64,000 nucleotides of DNA from Limiplasma sp048370855 (lineage in GTDB: Bacteria > Bacillota > Clostridia > Christensenellales > Aristaeellaceae), in assembly GCA_048370855.1 (NCBI GenBank), contig DBGEOK010000008.1, forward strand, positions 1 through 64,000, read 5' to 3'. Positions 35,160 through 44,262 of this stretch are shown here, piece by piece; the stretch's first letter is position 1, and each line of letters begins with the position of its first letter. Below the pieces are notes generated by a model. It did no database searches. It worked only from the letters and a program-made list of their open reading frames with translations, and was not told the DNA's origin. The translations under genes and the position numbers were made by a program.

Positions 35160-35801
35160 ATGAAAAAAGCGATCGTAGGCAAGAAGATCGGCATGACGCA
35201 GGTTTTCACCGATGACGGCCGCCTCGTACCCGTGACGGTGGTGGAGGCTGGCCCCTGCAAGGTGGTGCAGAAGAAGACCACGGAATCCGACGGTTACGAC
35301 GCCGTTCAGGTGGGCTTTGACACCTATGCGGAAAACCGCGCCAAGAAGCTCGTCAATAAGCCCATGGCGGGCCATTTCAAAAAAGCGGGCGTGGAACCCG
35401 CCCGATATTTGCGGGAGTTCCGGCTGGACGACGTGGCGGCGCTGGACGTTGGCAGCGCCCTGACCGTTTCCCAATTTGAGGCCGGCGAAAAAATTGACGT
35501 CAGCGGCGTCAGCAAGGGCCACGGCTTTACCGGCGCCATCCAGCGCTGGAACCAGCACACGGGACCCATGGCGCACGGCTCCAAATATCACCGCGGCGTA
35601 GGCTCCATGAGCGCTAACTCCGATCCTTCCCGCGTGTTTAAAAACAAGCATATGCCCGGCCATTACGGCGTGGAGCGCGTGACCGTTCAGAACCTGGAGA
35701 TCGTCCGGGTAGACGCCGAGCGCAACCTGCTCCTCATCAAGGGCGCGGTGCCCGGCCCCAACGGCGGCTTGCTGCTCGTGCGCAACGCCTGCAAGGCTTG
35801 A
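35160..35801 (+). CDS. rplC: 50S ribosomal protein L3
   Basis: 213 residues. Opens AIVGKKIGMTQVFTDDGRLVPVTVVEAGPC and carries the extended loop GFTGAIQRWNQHTGPMAHGSKYHRGVGSMS that reaches the peptidyl-transferase centre. Preceded by AGGAGG, 18 bases after rpsJ. Followed by an 85-base gap with a stem. Confidence 0.98.
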   Translation: MKKAIVGKKIGMTQVFTDDGRLVPVTVVEAGPCKVVQKKTTESDGYDAVQVGFDTYAENRAKKLVNKPMAGHFKKAGVEPARYLREFRLDDVAALDVGSALTVSQFEAGEKIDVSGVSKGHGFTGAIQRWNQHTGPMAHGSKYHRGVGSMSANSDPSRVFKNKHMPGHYGVERVTVQNLEIVRVDAERNLLLIKGAVPGPNGGLLLVRNACKA

Positions 35802-35821
35802 GGCGCCCCATCCAATAGGAG

Positions 35822-35839
35822 GCAGCGCTCAGGCGCTGC
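35822..35839 (+). other. Short stem between rplC and rplD
   Basis: Perfect GCAGCGC-TCAG-GCGCTGC hairpin in the 85-base gap, unusual in this tightly packed operon. Could modulate message stability or L4 synthesis; no T run. Confidence 0.5.
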
Positions 35840-35886
35840 GAGCCGACTTTATGAAAGCACCCTGAATGAAGGAGGAAATCAACACC

Positions 35887-36510
35887 ATGCCTAAGACTGC
35901 ACTGTATAACATGGAAGGCGCGGCCATCGGCGAGGTTGAGCTGAGCGAGGCAATCTTCGCCGCTCCTATCAATACCGCCGCCATGCATTTGGTCGTTCGC
36001 TCCATACTGGCCAACAAGCGCCAGGGCACCCAAAGCGCCCTGACCCGCGGCGAGGTCCGCGGCGGCGGCCGGAAGATCTACCGCCAGAAGGGCACGGGCA
36101 ACGCGCGCCATCACGGCAACCGCGCGCCCCAGTTTAAGCACGGCGGCGTCGTGTTTGCGCCCAAGCCCCGCGATTATGTCATCAACGTCCCCAAGAAGGT
36201 GCGCCGCCTTGCCTTCAAGAGCGCGATGACCTCCAAGCTCAACGCCGGAGACATCATCGTGGTGGACAGCCTGAAGCTGGACGAACCCAAGACGAAGCTG
36301 ATGGCGAAGTTCCTGGAGGGCTTCGAGCTGAAGAACCTGACGATGCTGGTGCTCCCCGGCCGCGACGAGACGCTCGCGCGCGCGGGCGGCAACATCGAAA
36401 AGCTTCAGACTTCCTACGTCAACACGCTGAACGTGTACGATATCCTGAAAGCCGGCAAGATCATCCTGACGCAGGATGCCTTGAAGGGCGTAGAGGAGGT
36501 TTACGCATGA
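35887..36510 (+). CDS. rplD: 50S ribosomal protein L4
   Basis: 207 residues. Core signature GTQSALTRGEVRGGGRKIYRQKGTGNARHH (tunnel loop) followed by APQFKHGGVVFAPKPRDY. ATG 35887, with AAGGAGGAAAT upstream, is preferred over the ATG at 35866 that overlaps this site. L4 is the known autoregulator of S10 operons in several bacteria. Overlaps rplW by 4 bases. Confidence 0.98.
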   Translation: MPKTALYNMEGAAIGEVELSEAIFAAPINTAAMHLVVRSILANKRQGTQSALTRGEVRGGGRKIYRQKGTGNARHHGNRAPQFKHGGVVFAPKPRDYVINVPKKVRRLAFKSAMTSKLNAGDIIVVDSLKLDEPKTKLMAKFLEGFELKNLTMLVLPGRDETLARAGGNIEKLQTSYVNTLNVYDILKAGKIILTQDALKGVEEVYA

Positions 36511-36806
36511 AAAACCCGCACGATGTGATCCTTCGCCCCGTGCTGACCGAGGCCTCCTACGACGGCTTCGCGGACAAGCGATATGTATTCGAGGTTCAGA
36601 AGACCGCCAACAAGACCGAGATCAAGCTTGCGCTCGAGGCGATCTTCAAGGGCATCAAGGTAGAGAAGGTCAATACCCTCCGCACCATCGGCAAGATCAA
36701 GCGCCAGGGCAGAACCTCCGGACGCACCCCGGAAATCAAAAAGGCCTATGTAACCCTCACGGAGGACTCCAAGCCCATCGAGTTCTTCGAAGGCATGGCC
36801 GACTAA
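36507..36806 (+). CDS. rplW: 50S ribosomal protein L23
   Basis: 99 residues, tunnel-exit protein that docks trigger factor and SRP. VILRPVLTEASYD, the YVFEVQKTANKTEIKLALEAIF block and VNTLRTIGKIKRQGR are typical. ATGA overlap with rplD. Confidence 0.97.
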   Translation: MKNPHDVILRPVLTEASYDGFADKRYVFEVQKTANKTEIKLALEAIFKGIKVEKVNTLRTIGKIKRQGRTSGRTPEIKKAYVTLTEDSKPIEFFEGMAD

Positions 36807-36826
36807 AGCAGGGAGGACTAGACAGA

Positions 36827-37657
<831 letters not shown>

Positions 37658-37690
37658 GCCCATGCATCCAAGGAAGGAGGAAGCCTCTCA

Positions 37691-37969
37691 ATGAGCCGTT
37701 CCATTAAGAAGGGACCTTTTGTCAGCCAGGCGCTCTTAAAGCGCATCACCGAGATGAATGCCTCCGGCAAGAAGGCGGTCGCCAAGACGTGGTCTCGCGC
37801 GTCCACCATCTTCCCGGATTTCGTAGGTCACACCATCGCCGTTCATGACGGTCGCAAGCATGTGCCCGTCTACATTACCGAGGACATGGTGGGCCATAAG
37901 CTGGGCGAGTTCGCCCCCACCCGGACCTATCGCGGCCATGCCGGTGAAAAGTCCACCGGCAAGAAGTAA
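37691..37969 (+). CDS. rpsS: 30S ribosomal protein S19
   Basis: 92 residues; binds 16S rRNA in the head with S13. MSRSIKKGPFV, SRASTIFPDFVGHTIAVHDG and KLGEFAPTRTYRGH are diagnostic. Good AAGGAGGAAG site. Confidence 0.98.
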   Translation: MSRSIKKGPFVSQALLKRITEMNASGKKAVAKTWSRASTIFPDFVGHTIAVHDGRKHVPVYITEDMVGHKLGEFAPTRTYRGHAGEKSTGKK

Positions 37970-37988
37970 GCGGAAGGAGTGAGTTTCC

Positions 37989-38372
37989 ATGGCAAGCAAC
38001 ACCCAGAAGAAGGCGCAAGCCCACATGGCGGCCCGCGATACTCGCCCGTCCGCTCACGCCAAGTACGTGCGCATCTCTTCCCGCAAGGTCAAGATCGTGA
38101 TCGACCTGATTCGCGGGAAGAACGTGGACGACGCGCTGGCGATTCTGCAATATACCCCCAAGGCGGCCGCGCCGGTCGTGCATAAGCTCCTGTCCAGCGC
38201 AGTGGCCAACGCCGTCAACAACAGCGAGATGGACCGCAAGTCCCTCTACGTTGCCGAAGTGTACGCCAACCCAGGCCCCACGCTGAAGCGCTACGTCGCC
38301 CGTTCCCGCGGCAGCGCGTCCCCCATCCTCAAGCGCACCAGCCACATCAGCGTGGTGCTGGACCAGAAGTAA
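37989..38372 (+). CDS. rplV: 50S ribosomal protein L22
   Basis: 127 residues. SSRKVKIVIDLIRGKNVDDALAILQYTPK and the tunnel-lining hairpin end KRYVARSRGSASPILKRTSHISVVL, where macrolide-resistance changes fall in other species. The N-terminus is slightly longer than usual (about 15 residues of basic extension). Confidence 0.97.
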   Translation: MASNTQKKAQAHMAARDTRPSAHAKYVRISSRKVKIVIDLIRGKNVDDALAILQYTPKAAAPVVHKLLSSAVANAVNNSEMDRKSLYVAEVYANPGPTLKRYVARSRGSASPILKRTSHISVVLDQK

Positions 38373-38390
38373 TCCAAGGGAGGTTTATCA

Positions 38391-39065
38391 ATGGGTCAGA
38401 AAGTAAATCCCCACGGTGCTCGCGTTGGCGGTATCTTCAATTGGAGCACCCGCTGGTATGCCGGCAAAAAGGATTTCGCGAATAACCTCGTCGAGGATTA
38501 CAAGCTTCGCGAAATGCTCAAGCAGAAGTATTACGCCACCGGTATCAGCCACATCGATATCGAGCGCAGCGCCAACCGCGTCACCATCAACATCTTTACC
38601 GCCAAGCCCGGCATGATTATCGGCCGCGGCGGCGCGGGCATCGAGGCGCTCAAGAAGGACATTGAAAAGTTCCTGGGCCGCTCCGCCAACATCAATATTA
38701 TGGAGATCAAGGCGCCGGACACCAACGCCCAGCTTGTGGCCGAAAACATCGCCCAGCAACTGGAAAAACGCATCTCCTTCCGCCGCGCGATGAAGCAGAG
38801 CATGCAGCGCGCCATGCGCGCCGGCGCAAAGGGGATGAAGACCACCGTGAGCGGTCGCCTGGGCGGCGCGGACATCGCCCGTACCGAGCATTACCACGAG
38901 GGGTCCATCCCCCTGCAAACGCTTCGCGCCGATATTGATTACGGCTTCGCAGAAGCCAAGACCACGTATGGCCGCTTGGGCGTCAAAGTCTGGGTGTACA
39001 AGGGACAAAAGCTTCCCAAGCCCAAGAAAGCGCCGGTCGCCGCCAAAACCGAAGGAGGCAGATAA
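38391..39065 (+). CDS. rpsC: 30S ribosomal protein S3
   Basis: 224 residues at the mRNA entry site. The KH-domain loop GRGGAGIEALKK and the C-terminal GRLGGADIARTEHYHEGSIPLQTLRADIDYG pattern are clear. Confidence 0.98.
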   Translation: MGQKVNPHGARVGGIFNWSTRWYAGKKDFANNLVEDYKLREMLKQKYYATGISHIDIERSANRVTINIFTAKPGMIIGRGGAGIEALKKDIEKFLGRSANINIMEIKAPDTNAQLVAENIAQQLEKRISFRRAMKQSMQRAMRAGAKGMKTTVSGRLGGADIARTEHYHEGSIPLQTLRADIDYGFAEAKTTYGRLGVKVWVYKGQKLPKPKKAPVAAKTEGGR

Positions 39066-39068
39066 GCT

Positions 39069-39506
39069 ATGTTGATGCCCAAGAGAGTCAAGCGCCGCCG
39101 CGTTTTCCGCGGCCGCATGAAGGGCAAGGCCACGCGCGGAAACTTTCTTGCCTACGGCGAGTTTGGCCTTGTCGCCACCGAGCCCTGCTGGGTGACCAGC
39201 CAGCAGATCGAGGCGGCTCGTATCGCCCTGACGCGCTATACCAAGCGCGGAGGTCAGGTGTGGATTAAGATTTTTCCCGACAAGCCCGTCACCGAGAAGC
39301 CTGCCGAAACCCGCATGGGCAGCGGCAAGGGCTCTCCCGAGTATTGGGTGGCGGTGGTAAAGCCCGGCCGCGTATTGTTTGAAATCGCGGGCGTGCCGGA
39401 GGAAACGGCGCGCGAGGCCCTGCGTTTGGCCTCGCATAAGCTGCCCCTCAAAACCAAGCTCCTCGCGCGTGAGGACAAAAAAGAAGCGGGTGGTGAGGCA
39501 CAATGA
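39069..39506 (+). CDS. rplP: 50S ribosomal protein L16
   Basis: 145 residues, contacts the A-site tRNA. MLMPKRVKRRRVFRGRMKG, WVTSQQIEAARIALTRYTKRGG and the PAETRMGSGKG loop identify it. 3 bases after rpsC. Confidence 0.98.
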   Translation: MLMPKRVKRRRVFRGRMKGKATRGNFLAYGEFGLVATEPCWVTSQQIEAARIALTRYTKRGGQVWIKIFPDKPVTEKPAETRMGSGKGSPEYWVAVVKPGRVLFEIAGVPEETAREALRLASHKLPLKTKLLAREDKKEAGGEAQ

Positions 39507-39703
39507 AGGCCAAGGAGCTCCAAGCAATGAACAAGACCGAGCTTGAAAACAAGGTTGGCGAACTGAAGTCAGAGCTTTTCAACCTTCGTTTCCAGCTCGC
39601 CACCGGTCAGCTGCAAAACACCATGGTCATTGCCAGCACCAAGCGCGATATCGCCCGCTGCATGACCATCCTTCGTCAGCTCGAACAAAAAGACGCCCAG
39701 TAA
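39503..39703 (+). CDS. rpmC: 50S ribosomal protein L29
   Basis: 66 residues, coiled two-helix protein at the tunnel exit. MKAKELQAMNKTELENKVGELKSELFNLRFQ is typical; ATGA overlap with rplP. Confidence 0.96.
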   Translation: MKAKELQAMNKTELENKVGELKSELFNLRFQLATGQLQNTMVIASTKRDIARCMTILRQLEQKDAQ

Positions 39704-39738
39704 GGGCTTAGACTTTTAAGAAGGAGGCAGCCGCTTCA

Positions 39739-39999
39739 ATGTCTGAACAAAGAGGACTCCGCAAGACCCGCGAGGGCGTGGTGGTAAGCGACAAGATGGA
39801 TAAAACCATCGTCGTGGAAATCAAGACCCGCGTGCGTCATCCGCTGTATGGCAAAATTATGAACCAGACGAGCAAGCTCAAGGCTCATGACGAGAAGAAC
39901 GAGTGTGGCGTGGGCGACCGCGTGCGCGTGATGGAAACCCGTCCCCTGAGCCGTGAAAAGCGCTGGCGCTTGGTTGAGATTGTCGAAAAAGCCAAGTAA
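39739..39999 (+). CDS. rpsQ: 30S ribosomal protein S17
   Basis: 86 residues, OB fold. RGLRKTREGVVVSDKMDKTIVVEI and VRVMETRPLSREKRWRLVEIV are hallmarks. Followed by an unusual 185-base gap. Confidence 0.97.
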   Translation: MSEQRGLRKTREGVVVSDKMDKTIVVEIKTRVRHPLYGKIMNQTSKLKAHDEKNECGVGDRVRVMETRPLSREKRWRLVEIVEKAK

Positions 40000-40184
40000 T
40001 GGCCCGGCCCTCATCAGGCTCCCCGGGGAAGGGCGAAGGCCCGGAATGCGGCTTGCGTTTTGCATAGCGAAATGCAAGGCGGCCCCGGCCGCGCAGAAGG
40101 CGCGGGCGGAGGATGATGGGCGCTCCTACCTAATTTATGGGGCGGCCAATGGCTCCCCCAATTCCGACAAGGAGGAAAAACCGT
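40000..40184 (+). other. 185-base gap inside the ribosomal operon
   Basis: Elsewhere in this cluster genes are 0-35 bases apart (85 at most). This stretch contains a stem TTGCAT-AGCGAA-ATGCAA (about 40060-40077) and GC-rich inverted segments; no promoter consensus seen. Possibly a decayed insertion or a regulatory spacer. Confidence 0.5.
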
Positions 40185-40553
40185 ATGATCCAGCCGCAAA
40201 CGCGACTTAAGGTAGCCGATAATTCCGGCGCCAAGGAAATTATGTGCATCCGCGTGCTCGGCGGTTCCTTCCGCCGCGATGGCTCCATCGGCGACGTGAT
40301 CGTGGCCAGCGTCAAAAGCGCGACGCCCGGCGGCGCCGTGAAAAAGGGCGATGTGGTCAAGGCCGTCGTGGTGCGCATGCGCAAGCAGAAGCGCCGTCCG
40401 GACGGCAGCTATATCCGTTTTGACGATAACGCCGCCGTTATTATCAACGACCAGAAGATGCCCCGTGGCACCCGTATTTTTGGACCTGTGGCCCGCGAGC
40501 TGCGCGAAAAGGACTTCATGAAGATCGTTTCACTCGCTCCCGAAGTGCTGTAA
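40185..40553 (+). CDS. rplN: 50S ribosomal protein L14
   Basis: 122 residues. MIQPQTRLKVADNSGAKEIMCIRVLGG at the start and the PRGTRIFGPVARELRE block near the end. ATG 40185 follows AAGGAGGAAAAACC; the open frame extends upstream but without homology. Confidence 0.98.
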   Translation: MIQPQTRLKVADNSGAKEIMCIRVLGGSFRRDGSIGDVIVASVKSATPGGAVKKGDVVKAVVVRMRKQKRRPDGSYIRFDDNAAVIINDQKMPRGTRIFGPVARELREKDFMKIVSLAPEVL

Positions 40554-40567
40554 TGGAGGGTTGACAA

Positions 40568-40939
40568 ATGATTTCGAAGGTTCATGTAAAGAAGAACGAT
40601 CAGGTCGTTGTCATCTCCGGTCCCGCGACGGGCGATAAGGCCGTCAAAGGCAAGCAGGGCAAGATTCTGACCGTAATCCCCAAGGAAAACAAGGTGATTG
40701 TGGAGGGCGTCGCATACGTCACCAAGCACCAAAAGCCCCGCCGGCAGGGGCAGCAGGGCGGCATTTTCCAGAAGGAGCGCGCCATCGACGCCTCCAACGT
40801 GATGCTGATTTGCCCCAAGTGCGGCCAGGCCACCCGCGTTGGTCATCGCATTGTCGAGGAAGAGCGCGAGGACGGCTCCAAAAAGAGGAAAGTGGTCCGC
40901 GTTTGCAAGCGTAAAAACTGCAAAGCGGATATCGACTGA
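40568..40939 (+). CDS. rplX: 50S ribosomal protein L24
   Basis: 123 residues, assembly-initiator protein with an N-terminal KOW motif (VKKNDQVVVISGPATGDKAVKGK). The C-terminal part has CPKC and CKRKNC cysteine pairs (spacing 2 and 4), resembling a zinc ribbon of C-type L24, with the second pair wider than usual. Confidence 0.96.
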   Translation: MISKVHVKKNDQVVVISGPATGDKAVKGKQGKILTVIPKENKVIVEGVAYVTKHQKPRRQGQQGGIFQKERAIDASNVMLICPKCGQATRVGHRIVEEEREDGSKKRKVVRVCKRKNCKADID

Positions 40940-40953
40940 GGGAGGGATGGCAA

Positions 40954-41496
40954 ATGGCTACAAGAATCAAGGAAAAGTACCAGAAGGAAGCCGTGCCTGC
41001 CCTTCAGCAGAAATTCGGCTACAAAAACTCTATGGAGGTTCCCCGGCTGTCCAAGATCGTCGTGAACATGGGCCTGGGCGATTGCAAGGACAATCCCAAG
41101 GCGCTTGAAGTGGCGGTTGCGGAGCTTGCGACCATCACAGGCCAGAAACCCATGGTGACCAAGGCGCGCAAGTCCATCGCAAACTTTAAGCTCCGCGAGG
41201 GCATGAACGTCGGCGCGAAGGTCACGCTCCGCGGGCAGCGCATGGAAGAATTTATGGATAAGCTCGTCAACATCGCTCTTCCCCGCGTGCGCGACTTCCG
41301 GGGCGTCAGCGACAAGGCCTTCGACGGCCGCGGCAACTACGCGCTGGGAATCCGCGAGCAGCTTCTCTTCCCCGAAATCGAGTACGACAAGGTGGAAAAG
41401 ATTCGCGGCATGGAAATGATTTTTGTCACCACGGCCAAGACCGACGAGGAGTGCAAGGAGCTGCTCCGTTTGCTCGGCATGCCGTATGCGCAGTAA
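40954..41496 (+). CDS. rplE: 50S ribosomal protein L5
   Basis: 180 residues, binds 5S rRNA. YQKEAVPALQQKFGYKNSMEVPRLSKIVVNMGLGD, ITGQKPMVTKARKSIANFKLREG and RVRDFRGVS-KAFDGRGNY are diagnostic. Confidence 0.98.
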   Translation: MATRIKEKYQKEAVPALQQKFGYKNSMEVPRLSKIVVNMGLGDCKDNPKALEVAVAELATITGQKPMVTKARKSIANFKLREGMNVGAKVTLRGQRMEEFMDKLVNIALPRVRDFRGVSDKAFDGRGNYALGIREQLLFPEIEYDKVEKIRGMEMIFVTTAKTDEECKELLRLLGMPYAQ

Positions 41497-41520
41497 GCAA
41501 GGGAAGGGAGATAAGAAAAC

Positions 41521-41706
41521 GTGGCTAAAACCAGTATGAAGATCAAGCAGGCAAGAGCGCCCAAGTTCTCCACCCGTGCTTACACGCGCTGCCGCCTGTG
41601 CGGCCGCCCGCACTCGGTGCTGCGCAAGTACGGCGTTTGCCGTATCTGCTTCAGAGAGCTGGCCTACAAGGGCCAAATCCCCGGTGTCCGCAAGGCCAGT
41701 TGGTAA
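41521..41706 (+). CDS. rpsZ: 30S ribosomal protein S14, zinc type
   Basis: 61 residues, the short form of S14 with the zinc motif CRLC ... CRIC (spacing as in rpsZ/rpsN1). Starts with GTG behind AAGGGAGA. The zinc form supports a Gram-positive source. Confidence 0.97.
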   Translation: MAKTSMKIKQARAPKFSTRAYTRCRLCGRPHSVLRKYGVCRICFRELAYKGQIPGVRKASW

Positions 41707-41734
41707 GCGGGAAAGAACGGAAGGAGGTTCCATC

Positions 41735-42136
41735 ATGGTTGTGAATGATCCCATCGCCGATATGCTGACCCGCATCCGCAATGCGCAGATCGCCAAGCAC
41801 GACGCCGTCGTTCTGCCCGCCAGCAACACCAAGAAGGCGATCGCTAAAATCCTCCTGGCGGAAGGTTATGTGAAATCGGTCGATTTTATTGATGACGGCC
41901 CCCAGGGCAGCATCAAGATCGCTCTGAAATATGTCAACGGTAAGCAGCAGCCCGTTATTGCCGGCTTGAAGCGCATCTCCAAGCCCGGTCTGCGCGTGTA
42001 CGCCAAATCTGAGGAGCTGCCCAAGGTGCTGGGCGGTCTGGGCATCGCCATCATCTCGACCTCAAAGGGCTTGATGACGGACAAGGAGGCCCGCAAGCAA
42101 ATGATCGGCGGCGAAGTGCTCGCCTACATCTGGTAA
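41735..42136 (+). CDS. rpsH: 30S ribosomal protein S8
   Basis: 133 residues; 16S binding protein and, in E. coli, the translational repressor of the spc operon. DPIADMLTRIRNAQIAKHD at the N-terminus and STSKGLMTDKEARKQMIGGEVLAYIW at the C-terminus. ATG 41735 with AAGGAGG. Confidence 0.98.
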   Translation: MVVNDPIADMLTRIRNAQIAKHDAVVLPASNTKKAIAKILLAEGYVKSVDFIDDGPQGSIKIALKYVNGKQQPVIAGLKRISKPGLRVYAKSEELPKVLGGLGIAIISTSKGLMTDKEARKQMIGGEVLAYIW

Positions 42137-42163
42137 ACCGACACGCAATGGAGGTGTAAGACA

Positions 42164-42706
42164 ATGTCTCGAATCGGAAAACTTCCGATCACAGTCCCCG
42201 CGGGCGTGACGGTGTCGGTGGACGAGGACAACATCGTAACGGTGAAGGGCCCCAAGGGAACCCTGACCCAAGCGGTGAACCGCGATATCACCCTCAAGCA
42301 GGAGAACGGCATCCTCACCCTCGAGCGGCCCAGCGAGGCCAAGCCCCATAAGGCGATGCACGGGCTGTACCGCAGCCTGGTGCACAATATGGTGGTCGGC
42401 GTAACGGACGGCTTCCAAAAATCCCTGGTGCTGGTCGGCACGGGCTACCGCGCCCAGGCCGAGGGCGGCAAAAAGCTGACCATTAACATTGGTTTTTCCC
42501 ATCCCGTCATTTTGGAAGCGCCGGAAAACATCACCTTTGAAACGCCCGAGCAAACCAAAATCATTGTCAAGGGCATCAACAAGCAGCAGGTTGGCAACCT
42601 TGCCGCCGATATCCGCGCCATTCGCAAGCCCGAGCCTTACCTGGGCAAGGGCATCAAGTACGAGGACGAGGTTATCCGCCGCAAGGAAGGCAAGACCGGC
42701 AAGTAA
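42164..42706 (+). CDS. rplF: 50S ribosomal protein L6
   Basis: 180 residues. MSRIGKLPITVPAGVTV and the C-terminal IRAIRKPEPYLGKGIKYEDEVIRRKEGKTGK are family hallmarks. Confidence 0.98.
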   Translation: MSRIGKLPITVPAGVTVSVDEDNIVTVKGPKGTLTQAVNRDITLKQENGILTLERPSEAKPHKAMHGLYRSLVHNMVVGVTDGFQKSLVLVGTGYRAQAEGGKKLTINIGFSHPVILEAPENITFETPEQTKIIVKGINKQQVGNLAADIRAIRKPEPYLGKGIKYEDEVIRRKEGKTGK

Positions 42707-42727
42707 GCGAAAGGGGAGTGAACGCAT

Positions 42728-43096
42728 ATGTTTAAGACGCGTGACCGCAATGCGGACCGCAAGATCCGCCACGCCCGTGTACGCAAGAAAATTAGCGGCA
42801 CCCCGGAGATGCCGCGTCTGTGCGTGTACCGCAGCCTGAACAATATCTATGCGCAGGTGATCGACGATACCAAGGGCGTAACCCTGGCGGCCGCCTCCAC
42901 CCAGGAGAAGGACGTCATGGCGCAGACGAAGGATACCGACAAAAAGGGCGCTGCCAAGATCGTTGGCAAGCTGATTGCCGAGCGTGCGTCCGAAGCGGGC
43001 ATTAAGCAGGTCGTGTTTGACCGCGGCGGCTATGTATACACGGGCCGCGTGGCCGAGCTGGCCGCCGGCGCCCGCGAAGCCGGACTTGAATTCTAA
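42728..43096 (+). CDS. rplR: 50S ribosomal protein L18
   Basis: 122 residues, 5S rRNA binder. ARVRKKISGTPEMPRLCVYRSLNNIYAQVIDD and VFDRGGYVYTGRVAELAAGAREAGLEF seen. AAAGGGGAG site upstream. Confidence 0.98.
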   Translation: MFKTRDRNADRKIRHARVRKKISGTPEMPRLCVYRSLNNIYAQVIDDTKGVTLAAASTQEKDVMAQTKDTDKKGAAKIVGKLIAERASEAGIKQVVFDRGGYVYTGRVAELAAGAREAGLEF

Positions 43097-43113
43097 GTAA
43101 GGAGGACGAACGC

Positions 43114-43611
43114 ATGCAACGCATGGAACAGGTCAGCGAATTCAAAGAGAAGCTCGTTGCCGTTAACCGCGTTACCAAGGTTGTTAAGGGCGGCCGCAAT
43201 TTCCGCTTCTCCGCGCTGGTCGTGGTCGGCGACGAAAAAGGCCGCGTGGGCGCGGGAATGGGCAAAGCCGCTGAGATTTCCGAAGCCATCCGCAAGGGCA
43301 CCGAGGACGCGAAAAAGCACCTGATTACCGTACCGCTTCTGGATACGTCGATTCCCCATGAGGCGACAGGCCGCTTTGGCACGGGCAAGGTCGTGCTGCT
43401 GCCCGCCCCGGAGGGCACGGGAGTCATCGCGGGCGGCGCGGCCCGCGCGGTGCTCGAGCTCGCGGGCATCAAGGACATCCGCACCAAGAGCTACGGCACC
43501 AACAATAAAATCAACATGGTCAAGGCTACGCTGGAGGGCTTGAAGCAGCTTCGCAGCGCCGAACAGGTGGCCAAGCTCCGCGGCAAAACCGTGGAAGAGA
43601 TTCTGGGCTGA
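43114..43611 (+). CDS. rpsE: 30S ribosomal protein S5
   Basis: 165 residues, decoding-fidelity protein. FKEKLVAVNRVTKVVKGGRNFRFSALVVVGDEKGRVG is the S5 signature; the spectinomycin loop (VTKVVKGGR) is normal. Confidence 0.98.
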   Translation: MQRMEQVSEFKEKLVAVNRVTKVVKGGRNFRFSALVVVGDEKGRVGAGMGKAAEISEAIRKGTEDAKKHLITVPLLDTSIPHEATGRFGTGKVVLLPAPEGTGVIAGGAARAVLELAGIKDIRTKSYGTNNKINMVKATLEGLKQLRSAEQVAKLRGKTVEEILG

Positions 43612-43624
43612 GGAGGACGACAAC

Positions 43625-43807
43625 ATGAAATTGCAAATTACGCTTAAAAAGTCGCCGATCTCCAGCCTTCAGGTTCACAAGGATACCGTGGCCGCGCTGG
43701 GCCTTCGCAAGGTCGGGCAGACCGTGGTAAAGGAAGACAACCCGTGTATCCGCGGGCAGATTTTCCGTGTGAAGCACATGATCGACGTGCAAGAAATCAA
43801 GGACTGA
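43625..43807 (+). CDS. rpmD: 50S ribosomal protein L30
   Basis: 60 residues. LQITLKKSPIS and the VAALGLRKVGQTV block identify it. Confidence 0.97.
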   Translation: MKLQITLKKSPISSLQVHKDTVAALGLRKVGQTVVKEDNPCIRGQIFRVKHMIDVQEIKD

Positions 43808-43820
43808 GGAGGGATACCCA

Positions 43821-44261
43821 ATGAAACTGCACGAGTTGCAACCCGCCGCAGGTTCCATCACCGCGCCCAAGCGCCTTGGTAGAGGCGTGGGCTCCGGTCT
43901 GGGTAAGACCTCCGGCAAGGGTCACAAGGGCGCGAAAGCCCGCTCCGGCGGCGGCAAGCGTCCGGGCTTTGAGGGCGGCCAGATGCCCCTTTACCGCCGC
44001 GTGCCTAAAAAGGGCTTTACCAACATCTTCCGCACGGAATATGCGACAGTGAACGTCGGCCAGTTGGAAGCCTTTGAAAACGGCTCCGTCGTGACGGCCG
44101 AACTGCTTAAGGAAGCTAAGATCATCAAGAAAACGCTTGATGGCGTGAAAATTTTGGGCAATGGCGAGCTGACCAAGAAGCTCACCGTGGAAGCCGCGAA
44201 ATTCACCGAATCGGCCAAGCAGAAGATCGAGGCCCTCGGCGGGAAAGCCGAGGTGAAGTAA
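43821..44261 (+). CDS. rplO: 50S ribosomal protein L15
   Basis: 146 residues. MKLHELQPAAGSITAPKRLGRGVGSGLGKTSGKGHKGAKARSG is the glycine-rich N-terminal tail characteristic of L15. 1 base before secY. Confidence 0.98.
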   Translation: MKLHELQPAAGSITAPKRLGRGVGSGLGKTSGKGHKGAKARSGGGKRPGFEGGQMPLYRRVPKKGFTNIFRTEYATVNVGQLEAFENGSVVTAELLKEAKIIKKTLDGVKILGNGELTKKLTVEAAKFTESAKQKIEALGGKAEVK

Positions 44262-44262
44262 G

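Noticed and set aside
38388..39527. 379-residue minus-strand open frame over rpsC and rplP
   Set aside because: Antisense shadow of two certain ribosomal genes.
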